In this document: in pieces, positions 1 through 5,738 of the stretch | How positions within the stretch are numbered: position 1 is the stretch's first letter | How the letters are laid out: each line of letters opens with the position of its first letter | Source of the DNA: an uncultured Ruminococcus sp. | GTDB lineage: Bacteria > Bacillota > Clostridia > Oscillospirales > Ruminococcaceae | Direction: 5' to 3' | Assembly: GCA_946188175.1 (NCBI GenBank) | Contig: CAMHUJ010000059.1 | Coordinates: 1 to 7,945 of the forward strand | Length of the DNA stretch: 7,945 nt | The notes under the pieces: model-generated | What the model was told of the DNA's origin: nothing | The model's input: the letters and a program-made list of their open reading frames with translations, nothing else | The model's database searches: none | Program-made: the position numbers and the translations under genes

Positions 1-733
1 CAGCAACCTTCGTGCAATCCTTGCTTGCCGGAACGAGGTTATAAATAATAGTATTGGTGACATCCACTTCGCTGCCCTTGGTGGTAGCGCTGGTGCCCTT
101 GGTGGTAGCGCTGGTGCCCTTGGTAGTATCGGAAGATGTACTCTTCGATGTGTCCTCACCGCCTGCGTCAAGCGTCAGACCGTGGAACAGGAATGCATGC
201 TCCTTGCCGTCCTCCGTCGGAACAACCTTGTTATTGATATTGCTGCCGGTCTTCATGCCGACGGTAGCCTTGCCGGATTCCGGCGCCTTCACGGTGAAGG
301 TATAGATGACTGCATCGTCCTCAGCAGTCTGTCCGTCTTTGTCTGCCATTGCATAGTTCACTTCGCCGGTGGTAGCAGCTGCCTTGCTGTTGAACTGCGG
401 CGTACCTGCATAAGCAGAGCCCTTCTTCGCCTTGACAAACTCAACACCGGAAAAGTCAAACGTCATCTGGAGACCTGCGGTACCCTGGTCGTTTTTGACC
501 GTCCAGTTGATCGCCAGTTCTTCACCCGGGGTAACCTTAACGACGTTGTTGTCTTTGGAATCGACAGCAGCCGGCGTATAGTCCTTACCCTGCGGGATCA
601 GGTCATAGACGATCGTATTTGCAGGTGCGTCAGCTTTCACTGTCGCCGCAGATGCAGTAATCCCCGGAAAAGCTCCCAGCAGTGACGTTGCAGCAAGGCA
701 CAAGGAAGACAGAGCCGAAATAAGTCTCTTCAT
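1..733 (-). CDS. scaB: ScaB-like multi-cohesin scaffoldin, N-terminal part (runs off left edge)
   Basis: The reading frame begins at an ATG (731-733) and stays open to the window edge, giving 244 residues with no stop. Residues 1-29 form a signal peptide (MKR, hydrophobic core, ASA cleavage site). Residues about 37-190 are a cohesin, about three quarters identical by hand alignment to the cohesin of the neighbouring gene at 831-2726. A Thr/Ser/Lys/Gly linker with the repeated unit TKGTSAT follows (about 191-221). A second cohesin then starts (from residue 222, VDVTNTIIYNLVPA) and is cut by the edge. At least two cohesins behind a scaffoldin gene is the layout of R. flavefaciens ScaB, whose first cohesins resemble those of ScaA. 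The start is supported by AAGGG six bases upstream. The scaB name rests on domain order and synteny. The C-terminus, and any X-dockerin, cannot be seen. Confidence 0.85.
   Translation of the reverse strand, partial: MKRLISALSSLCLAATSLLGAFPGITASAATVKADAPANTIVYDLIPQGKDYTPAAVDSKDNNVVKVTPGEELAINWTVKNDQGTAGLQMTFDFSGVEFVKAKKGSAYAGTPQFNSKAAATTGEVNYAMADKDGQTAEDDAVIYTFTVKAPESGKATVGMKTGSNINNKVVPTEDGKEHAFLFHGLTLDAGGEDTSKSTSSDTTKGTSATTKGTSATTKGSEVDVTNTIIYNLVPASKDCTKVA
75..126 (-). repeat. 21-bp tandem repeat coding the inter-cohesin linker of the ScaB-like gene
   Basis: Two exact 21-bp units (75-95 and 96-116) and the beginning of a third (117-126) are visible. Each encodes seven linker residues of the type TKGTSAT. 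The repeat separates the first cohesin from the second. Low-complexity Thr/Ser linkers are usual between cohesins. Confidence 0.85.
164..625 (-). repeat. Cohesin-coding segment, diverged direct copy of 1224-1691
   Basis: This stretch encodes cohesin 1 of the ScaB-like protein and aligns along its whole length with 1224-1691 of the ScaA-like gene. Most of the differences fall in the first 35 residues. The central region (NWTVKNDQG..., KAKKGSAY, NYAMADKDGQTAED, NNKVVPTEDGK) is almost unchanged. Hand comparison gives about 36 differences in about 150 residues. The likely origin is duplication, or gene conversion between neighbouring scaffoldin genes. Confidence 0.85.
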
Positions 734-752
734 CTTTATCCCTTTCTGGATT

Positions 753-784
753 ATGTGCGCAGAGAATTCACTCCGCGCACATAA
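753..784 (-). promoter_or_regulatory. Leader hairpin in front of the ScaB-like gene
   Basis: Perfect 9-bp arms TATGTGCGC / GCGCACATA extend inward to about 13 bp (one G-U pair) around a six-base loop. The structure ends about 12 bases before the Shine-Dalgarno site of the gene at 1-733. No T-run follows on either strand, so a simple intrinsic terminator is unlikely. A role in mRNA processing, stability or translation is an inference. Confidence 0.6.
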
Positions 785-807
785 ACCCGTCAACTAAATT
801 CTGTTTT

Positions 808-822
808 CTGCCCTCTGGGCAG
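808..822 (-). promoter_or_regulatory. Short hairpin just after the ScaA-like stop codon
   Basis: CTGCCC / GGGCAG forms six perfect pairs around a three-base loop, eight bases past the stop codon of the gene at 831-2726. On the minus strand it is followed by AAAACAGAATTT rather than a T-run, so it would be at most a weak terminator. Together with 753-784 it could tune expression between the two scaffoldin genes. Confidence 0.4.
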
Positions 823-830
823 CTTTCTGA

Positions 831-2726
831 TTACTTCTTCGGAAGAACGTCAATCAGCTTTGCCAGGTACTCCTTGATTGCGCTGGAGTCGCCCTGACCG
901 ATCTTGCCGTCGCCGTCGCACTCAGCGTTCTTCAGACCCTGCTCGGAGACCTCAGCGGTCTTTGCGAGGTATCTGTTGAGGAGAACGACGTCGTTGATCT
1001 GAACCTGACCGTTGCAGTTGACGTCACCAGGCAGGACAGTACCGGTCTGGGTGTTGTCAGACTTGGACTGAGAAGAAGCGGTGGTCTCAGTAGAAGACGG
1101 CTTCGTATCGGAAGAAGCAGTGGTCTCAGTAGAAGACGGCTTCGTATCAGAAGAAGCGGTGGTCTCAGTAGAAGACGGCTTCGTATCAGAAGAAGCAGTG
1201 GTCTCAGAAGAAGAGGTCTGCTTGTCAACATTGATCGTCAGACCGTGGAACAGGAACTCGTGCTTCTTGCCGTCCTCAGTCGGAACAACCTTGTTGTTGA
1301 CATTTTCGCCGGTCTTCGGGCCGATCGTTGCAGAACCGGATTCCGGAGCATTGATCGTGAAGGTGTAGATAACTGCACCGTCCTCAGCGGTCTGACCGTC
1401 CTTGTCAGCCATTGCGTAGTTGATTTCGCCGGTGGTCTTTGCTTCCTTGGCATTGAACTGCGGCGTACCGGAGTAAGCGGAGCCCTTCTTTGCCTTGGAG
1501 TAGGTAACGCCGGAGAAGTCGAAGGTCATCTGGAGACCTGCGGTACCCTGGTCGTTCTTAACGGTCCAGTTGATCTTGAGCTCTTCGCCCGGCTCAGCGG
1601 TCATGGTGTTGTTGCCGGTCATATCGTCAGCAACAGGAGTGTACTTCTTGTCAGCCGGAACGAGGTTGTAGATGATGGTGTTCTTGATATCAACCTTGCT
1701 GCCCTGCTCGGAAGAAGAAGTCGGCTTCGTATCAGTGGAAGAAGACGGCTTCGTGTCGGAGGTAGCGGTGGTCTCAGAAGTAGACGGCTTCGTATCGCTC
1801 GGCTTGCCGACGGTGATGACCAGCGGCTCGGTCTTGAAGGACTTTTCAACGGTCTTGCCGCCCTCGACGCCGGAGACCTTGGACTTTGCAGAGGTCTTCT
1901 TGGAGTCGTCGATTTCCTTGTAACCGGTTACCTTGCCGTCGCTGTCGGTCTCAGCCTCGAAGAGGGAAGCCGGTGCGCAGTTATAGAACTGCTTGGTATA
2001 AACATCGAGCTTATAGGTGCCTTCCGGCAGATCAGCCGGAAGCTCCAGATCGAAGGACAGGAAAGCGGTGTCATATGCCCACTTCTCATCCTTGGTCCAT
2101 GTCTCAACAGTGGTGTAGTCAGTCAGATCATCCGGCTTGCCTGCTGCAACCCATGCATCGTAAGAGTCGATGTTGTGAGGGCCGTTTCCGCGCGGGTTCT
2201 CATCAGCTGCCTGGAAGTTGATTGCGTGAGCAGCCTGATAGGAGATGTTGAATGCATCCGGGGTGAAGGTGCAGACCTGGCCGTTGTTGTAGTAACCTGC
2301 GCCGCTGGTGTCACCCTCAGCCTCTTCGTAGCCGTAAGCACCGGAATCGAGGCAGATCTTGGTCTTCTTGTCTGCCCAGGAAGAATTCTTCGCGGTGATG
2401 CCGTAGTTGCTGAATGCATACTTATAGTTTGCGTACTCCTTGCCGGACTGATCCTTAACGGTGCCCTTACCGAGGGTCTCGTCGCCGTTAATTGCCATCT
2501 TCAGAGCCAGGCTGTGGAAGCCGCTGGACTGCGGAATGTAAATCGAAACAGGGACGGATACGCCGCCCTTTTCAACGGAAACCTCATTTTTACCATTGGA
2601 TCTGAACGAAATAATCGTATCATCGACCTTACCGTTTGTTGCAGCGTCTGCACTGAAAGCCAGAGCGCCGCCCATAGCCGTCGCTGCGAGAACGAGCGAC
2701 GAAAGAGCAGAGATGAATTTCTTCAT
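831..2726 (-). CDS. scaA: ScaA-like scaffoldin: unidentified N-terminal module, cohesin, dockerin
   Basis: The product is a 631-residue secreted scaffoldin. Residues 1-28 are a signal peptide (ADA cleavage before AT). Residues about 33-307 form a large module I do not recognise; its ends (VSVPVSIYIPQSSGFHSLAL and AFLSFDLELPADLPEGTY) look like cohesin-type beta strands, but it is nearly twice cohesin length. A Ser/Thr/Lys/Pro linker (308-345) leads to a clear cohesin (346-501), then a repetitive linker (502-563) and a C-terminal dockerin (566-628). The dockerin calcium loops start at D568 (D568, N570, N572, D579) and E602 (E602, D604, D606, D613). The ATG is preceded by AGAAAGGA about ten bases away. 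It lies between an adaptor scaffoldin and a multi-cohesin gene, matching ScaA of the R. flavefaciens cluster. By analogy its cohesin would bind enzyme or adaptor dockerins and its dockerin a ScaB cohesin. Confidence 0.85.
   Translation of the reverse strand: MKKFISALSSLVLAATAMGGALAFSADAATNGKVDDTIISFRSNGKNEVSVEKGGVSVPVSIYIPQSSGFHSLALKMAINGDETLGKGTVKDQSGKEYANYKYAFSNYGITAKNSSWADKKTKICLDSGAYGYEEAEGDTSGAGYYNNGQVCTFTPDAFNISYQAAHAINFQAADENPRGNGPHNIDSYDAWVAAGKPDDLTDYTTVETWTKDEKWAYDTAFLSFDLELPADLPEGTYKLDVYTKQFYNCAPASLFEAETDSDGKVTGYKEIDDSKKTSAKSKVSGVEGGKTVEKSFKTEPLVITVGKPSDTKPSTSETTATSDTKPSSSTDTKPTSSSEQGSKVDIKNTIIYNLVPADKKYTPVADDMTGNNTMTAEPGEELKINWTVKNDQGTAGLQMTFDFSGVTYSKAKKGSAYSGTPQFNAKEAKTTGEINYAMADKDGQTAEDGAVIYTFTINAPESGSATIGPKTGENVNNKVVPTEDGKKHEFLFHGLTINVDKQTSSSETTASSDTKPSSTETTASSDTKPSSTETTASSDTKPSSTETTASSQSKSDNTQTGTVLPGDVNCNGQVQINDVVLLNRYLAKTAEVSEQGLKNAECDGDGKIGQGDSSAIKEYLAKLIDVLPKK
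1078..1212 (-). repeat. 39-bp tandem repeat coding the cohesin-dockerin linker
   Basis: Three nearly identical 39-bp units (1078-1116, 1117-1155, 1156-1194) and a partial fourth (1195-1212) encode the 13-residue unit ETTASSDTKPSST. The copies differ at only a few positions, which points to recent expansion by slippage or unequal recombination. The resulting linker is flexible and probably heavily modifiable (Ser/Thr-rich). Confidence 0.9.
1224..1691 (-). repeat. Cohesin-coding segment of the ScaA-like gene, partner of 164-625
   Basis: This encodes residues 346-501 of the ScaA-like protein, the single clear cohesin. It is the diverged direct copy of the segment at 164-625. The first residues after the linker (VDIKNTIIYNLVPA) also match the start of the second, truncated cohesin of the ScaB-like gene (VDVTNTIIYNLVPA), so at least three copies of one cohesin type are present. 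Confidence 0.85.
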
Positions 2727-2968
2727 GACAACTTAATCCTTTCTGGTCTGATACCGTGAAAGCCGCCTTTCCGGTTCAAACGCATTTGTTTATTTGGTTT
2801 TGTTGGGTTTGTCTTCGGCGATTCTCCGTCGGCATGCTCCCGGCGGAGCGTGCGGCTCATTGCCGACCACGAAATGTTGCAGTAGATACGCGCCTTGCGG
2901 CCGCATATCACGGAGCATGGAATCATTCAGCTTACCCGTGCGTCTGTTGATTCCCCGTGGGTGAGTGC
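2727..2968 (-). promoter_or_regulatory. Structured 242-bp leader before the ScaA-like gene
   Basis: Four consecutive hairpins can be drawn on the minus-strand transcript. At 2909-2959, CACGG/CCGTG plus GGAATCA/TGATTCC enclose a 22-base loop. At 2885-2909, GATATGC/GCGTATC (one G-U) plus GCC/GGC are closed by a GCAA tetraloop. At 2828-2867, GTCGGCA/TGCCGAC encloses a GCTCC/GGAGC stem. At 2753-2775, ACCG plus GAAAG pair with CTTTC plus CGGT, with a one-base bulge. An A/C-rich unpaired stretch (about 2789-2820) separates the last two, and the Shine-Dalgarno site follows the final hairpin. I see no convincing promoter and no match to a riboswitch consensus I can recall. It could be a cis-acting RNA or an RNA-processing region. 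Confidence 0.5.
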
Positions 2969-3790
2969 TTAACGTGCTTCCTGAGCGCTGTCTTCGCGGT
3001 CATGTTCCATGATCCGAAGCATCAGCGATACATCGCTCATTGTCAGCATGCCGTCAGTCTCACAATCTGCGTTTGCGTATGCTGCGGCGCTGAGAGCCAG
3101 CTCTTCTGCGATTGCCCGATGCATCAACACTGCGTCCGCAACCGTGCGTCTGCCGTCCAGATCAATGTCGCCGTACATTGTTGCGCCGGTTTCATCAATC
3201 GGTTTCCAGACTGTGCCGTTCCGCACGACGGTCTCACAGGAGTGGGTTGTTCCGTCCGCATCCAAATAGCCAGCAGCTATTACCGCATCCGCGGCATCCC
3301 CCGCTGCTGAAACGAGCTTCAACTCCGTCGAGGAGCCCTTGGGCATTTCATCCCTGAGTCTGCCTTCGACCTTGAAGAAAGCCTGTTCCGTTCTCAGCCA
3401 GTATTCTGCGTCCAGAGCAGTTGCCCAGCGAATCCACAGCAGTCCGTCCCTGACTTCAAACTGGAAGACAGTTCCGGCGAGCTTCGGGTTCGCACGAACT
3501 TCCGCTTTCTGTGCTCCGGTGTCATACAGCAGCTTCACATCGGTAATCCCGAGAGCAGCAGTGTCGTATGCGATTGCAAACTCCAGTGCGCACAATCCGG
3601 TTTCCGGAAGCTCATCCAGCGAGAGTGTCGTCTCGAAATGCCCGTCCGTGTCAGCTGCCGTCCGTTCCAGGACAAGTGCAGTAACAGGCTCTTTCTCCGC
3701 GGCATTCGCCTGAAGGCATGCCGTTCCGGATCCTGAGTACGCCATGAAGCCCGCAGCCATTACGGCAGCCGCCGCTTTCTGCGCCTTCAT
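2969..3790 (-). CDS. scaC: ScaC-like adaptor scaffoldin: signal peptide, one cohesin, one dockerin
   Basis: The product has 273 residues. Residues 1-30 are a signal peptide ending in ANA. Residues about 35-198 form a divergent cohesin (VTALVLERT..., ALEFAIAYDTAALGI, FQFEVRDGLLWIRW, AFFKVEGRL). Residues 206-266 form a dockerin with two intact calcium loops (D208, D210, D212, D219 and D242, E244, D246, D253). One cohesin plus one dockerin in under 300 residues is the make-up of ScaC, the R. flavefaciens adaptor that plugs into a primary scaffoldin and offers a different cohesin specificity. The chosen ATG has a full AAGGAGG six bases upstream and is followed directly by the signal peptide; an upstream in-frame ATG at 3895 has neither. 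It is the first gene of the three-gene scaffoldin cluster. Confidence 0.85.
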   Translation of the reverse strand: MKAQKAAAAVMAAGFMAYSGSGTACLQANAAEKEPVTALVLERTAADTDGHFETTLSLDELPETGLCALEFAIAYDTAALGITDVKLLYDTGAQKAEVRANPKLAGTVFQFEVRDGLLWIRWATALDAEYWLRTEQAFFKVEGRLRDEMPKGSSTELKLVSAAGDAADAVIAAGYLDADGTTHSCETVVRNGTVWKPIDETGATMYGDIDLDGRRTVADAVLMHRAIAEELALSAAAYANADCETDGMLTMSDVSLMLRIMEHDREDSAQEAR

Positions 3791-4048
3791 TCCTTTCCTC
3801 CTTCTTTCATGATAATGTATATAATCCAAGAAACGCGCTGATACATTTCTTTTCATATACCTCGGACGAAACGAAGCAGTTTTGCGCCCCTTCACCGGAT
3901 TCAGCGTTTCCGGAGCTGCACACCGCCGCGGACGTCCGTCTGTTCCGTACCGGTTTACGCATGCCCGATCGCAGGTGTTTCCTCCGCTTCCGTACTAAAG
4001 CGTCAGAGCCGCCTTCAAAAGGGTATACGTATCCAGACAATACGGCTT
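3791..4048 (-). promoter_or_regulatory. Long (about 258-nt) leader of the scaffoldin cluster
   Basis: The distance from the predicted transcription start (about 4048) to the ATG at 3790 is about 258 nt. Visible elements are a direct repeat GTACGGAA (minus strand; 3943-3950 and 3988-3995), a CGCTT/AAGCG hairpin near 3986-4003, a 10-bp palindrome CGGACGTCCG (3929-3938), and two overlapping, mutually exclusive pairings close to the start codon: 3814-3820 with 3841-3847, or 3828-3833 with 3846-3851. No known riboswitch was recognised. The length suggests post-transcriptional control, but this is an inference. Confidence 0.35.
3797..3803 (-). promoter_or_regulatory. Shine-Dalgarno site fixing the ScaC-like start
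   Basis: AAGGAGG on the minus strand lies six bases before the ATG at 3788-3790. It selects this start over the upstream in-frame ATG at 3895, which would add 35 basic residues ahead of the signal peptide. Confidence 0.85.
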
Positions 4049-4054
4049 ACTACC

Positions 4055-4083
4055 ATTATAATAAACCGCTGTCACAAAGTCAA
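4055..4083 (-). promoter_or_regulatory. Sigma-A type promoter for the scaffoldin cluster
   Basis: On the minus strand, TTGACT (4078-4083) and TATAAT (4055-4060) are separated by exactly 17 bases. The predicted start of transcription is about 4048. It faces the ScaC-like gene and lies past the terminator of the upstream CapA-like gene. It may also feed the two downstream scaffoldin genes, for which no good separate promoter was found. Confidence 0.8.
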
Positions 4084-4148
4084 GACTTCGTTACCGTTTT
4101 TGTGATTATTGATAAATCCCGTATGTTAAAATTATGCAATCTAACAAC

Positions 4149-4203
4149 AAAATCCCGCGATAATTCCTACTATACATATAGGAATCAGATATCGCGGGAT
4201 TTT
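4149..4203 (-). terminator. Long bidirectional-type terminator after the CapA-like gene
   Basis: Arms 4149-4161 and 4191-4203 (AAAATCCCGCGAT / ATCGCGGGATTTT) pair perfectly over 13 bp. An inner 7-bp stem (ATTCCTA / TAGGAAT, 4163-4169 with 4179-4185) encloses a nine-base loop. On the minus strand the stem ends in TTTTGTTGTT, a usable U-tract. It sits 25 bases after the stop codon of the gene at 4229-5500 and insulates it from the scaffoldin promoter. T-rich sequence also follows on the plus strand. Confidence 0.85.
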
Positions 4204-4228
4204 CCTTTATTTTATGATATGCTGTATA

Positions 4229-5500
4229 TCATTCAAGCCACTGATATTCCTTCGGGATATTCGCATCGGCAATCGCATTGATGACATCCATGCTGAAATC
4301 CTTTGCGGATTCACCCGGCGCATGCGTATAGGGCAGCGCGTGGGAGTTTGCAAGCTCCGGCGTATACATATTATAAGGATACAGACGCAGGTTGGAGAAC
4401 GAATCCTCATAGTGCGTAATCACCGGCATGACGCCGATATCCTCGACCGTCACCGCGCCCGTTTCGCCGTTCTTTACAATATTAAAGCGTGCCATTTCGC
4501 CGATGACATTGAAGTTATCGGTCTGGGCGGAGATGAAATTGCCGAGCGAATAGAATACGAAGCCCTGCGTGCCGTCCTCGCGCGGGAGATATTCCATGGT
4601 CTGCGCGGTATGGGAATGCGTGCCGATAATGACATCCGCGCCCCAGCCGATGATCTTCTGCGCGAGCTCGCGGACATCGGGGCGAACCGTATGCGTATCC
4701 TCCGCGCCCCAGTGCGTTGCGACGACAACTGCATCCGCAACCTCCTTCGCGCGCTTGATCTGGCGTTCGATCAGATCCTCCTCACTGGTCATGCCGACGC
4801 AGATTTCGGAGTAATTCGGGATATAATAGCCGTTGAGCATTTCCGCGTAGGAAAGATAGGCAATGCGCATGCCCTTGATATCCTGCACGCGGATCGTCTC
4901 CTGATCGTTCGGGCCGCGGTATGCGCCGAGCGCAAGCACAGGTCTTTTCCGCATCATTTCATCCCAGAAATTGATCGACGCCTCGAGACCCTCGATGCCG
5001 CGGTCGAGCATATGGTTATTGGCAAGCGTAAAGATATCGAAGCCGACGTCGATCATCGTATCTGCAAGCACCGGCGGCGAGCAGAAATTGAAATTCGAGC
5101 CGGAAATATCAAAGCCGTTTCCGCAGATGATCGTCTCCTGATTGATCACGGCAACATCCGCCGCCTGTACAATCGGCGCGACATTTTCATAGAGCGGCAT
5201 AAAGTTATATTCCTCGCCGTTCGTCGCCTTCGCCTGTGCCGCCTTATAGACATAGGTCTGGACGAGGTTGTCGCCGACGGCGAGCATATTGACAGAAATA
5301 TCAGGCGGTGCGGCAGGCTCCGTTGTCGTCGTAAGGGCGGTCGTTTCCGTGGCAAGCGTGACAGGCGCCGTGGAATCCGTCACCGCCGGTTCGATGCTTT
5401 CAATGGGCTGATTCTCCGTATTGCCGCTGCATGCCGCAAAACAGAGCATCATGCCGAATGTGAGCAGCGCTGCCGCCGCTTTCTCCGTTCGCTTCATCAT
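4229..5500 (-). CDS. CapA-family (PGA_cap-type) metallophosphatase-like lipoprotein
   Basis: The product has 423 residues. The N-terminus is a lipoprotein signal with the lipobox-like FAAC, so C24 would be lipidated and the protein anchored outside the membrane. A Thr/Pro-rich tether (about 25-66) leads to the catalytic-type domain. That domain shows the CapA metallophosphatase motifs in order: GDN (76-78), NQE (120-122), NNH (161-163), THWG (262-265), GTHSH (293-297) and YSLGNF (317-322). Family members include CapA of poly-gamma-glutamate synthesis, but many Firmicutes carry stand-alone copies with no capBC partners and unknown substrate, as here. The first of two adjacent ATG codons is used, with AGGAAAGGA upstream. 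It has its own promoter and terminator, so it is a single-gene unit. The family call is firm; the substrate is unknown. Confidence 0.9.
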   Translation of the reverse strand: MMKRTEKAAAALLTFGMMLCFAACSGNTENQPIESIEPAVTDSTAPVTLATETTALTTTTEPAAPPDISVNMLAVGDNLVQTYVYKAAQAKATNGEEYNFMPLYENVAPIVQAADVAVINQETIICGNGFDISGSNFNFCSPPVLADTMIDVGFDIFTLANNHMLDRGIEGLEASINFWDEMMRKRPVLALGAYRGPNDQETIRVQDIKGMRIAYLSYAEMLNGYYIPNYSEICVGMTSEEDLIERQIKRAKEVADAVVVATHWGAEDTHTVRPDVRELAQKIIGWGADVIIGTHSHTAQTMEYLPREDGTQGFVFYSLGNFISAQTDNFNVIGEMARFNIVKNGETGAVTVEDIGVMPVITHYEDSFSNLRLYPYNMYTPELANSHALPYTHAPGESAKDFSMDVINAIADANIPKEYQWLE

Positions 5501-5571
5501 TCCGAAGTTCCTTTCCTGTTCTGAGGAGGCTGAATTTGTCGGATTTTGCCGTTTCAGCCCATGTATTCTTT

Positions 5572-5600
5572 ATTATAACACACTCAGAAAAAAAAAGCAA
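5572..5600 (-). promoter_or_regulatory. Sigma-A type promoter of the CapA-like gene
   Basis: On the minus strand, TTGCTT (5595-5600) and TATAAT (5572-5577) are 17 bases apart, with a run of Ts in the spacer. The predicted start is about 5565, giving a leader of about 65 nt before the ATG at 5500. Confidence 0.75.
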
Positions 5601-5726
5601 CGATTATTTTTCTTAATTTTGCGCCGCAGAGAAAAAATCCGCGGATACTATATTATAAGTGATTGCAGCGAATAAACATCTTCGGACAGCGGAATAATCA
5701 AGCAGAAAATGCAAATCCTATCCGGC

Positions 5727-5730
5727 GGAG
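5727..5730 (+). promoter_or_regulatory. Shine-Dalgarno site fixing the GerA-like start
   Basis: GGAG, within GGCGGAGA, lies eight bases before the ATG at 5739. The in-frame ATG at 5709 has no such site, so the shorter start is preferred. Confidence 0.65.
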
Positions 5731-5738
5731 ATGAGAAT

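Noticed and set aside
763..793. Possible promoter inside the ScaB-like leader (TTGACG, 17 bases, TGAATT on the minus strand)
   Set aside because: The -10 box matches only three of six positions and lies in the hairpin loop, so the support is too weak.
1078..1212. CRISPR-like array of regular repeats
   Set aside because: The repeats are contiguous without spacers and in frame with a protein linker.
1245..2759. Long open frame on the plus strand opposite the ScaA-like gene (504 residues)
   Set aside because: It is antisense to a gene with clear domains, shows no recognisable domain, and arises from the codon bias of the real gene.
2727..2968. Known riboswitch (glycine, cyclic di-GMP, cobalamin or cyclic di-AMP type)
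   Set aside because: Short resemblances such as GCCGAAG were seen, but the conserved cores I can recall for these classes are missing.
3791..3895. Longer start for the ScaC-like protein (ATG at 3895, 308 residues)
   Set aside because: It would put 35 basic residues before an evident signal peptide, has no good ribosome binding site, and the ATG at 3790 has a full AAGGAGG.
3807..4040. 77-codon frame in the leader of the scaffoldin cluster
   Set aside because: It would need a TTG start almost at the transcription start, has no ribosome binding site, and its protein looks random.
4214..5524. Long open frame on the plus strand opposite the CapA-like gene (436 residues)
   Set aside because: Arg/Asp/Ile-rich composition typical of an antisense shadow, and the minus-strand frame holds all CapA motifs.
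5650..5705. Possible forespore sigma factor promoter before the GerA-like gene (GAATA and a GGAATAATC-like -10)
   Set aside because: Matches to the sigma-F/sigma-G consensus are partial and the spacing is not right for either.
5709..5738. Longer start for the GerA-like protein (ATG at 5709)
   Set aside because: No ribosome binding site in front of it, whereas the ATG at 5739 has GGAG eight bases upstream.
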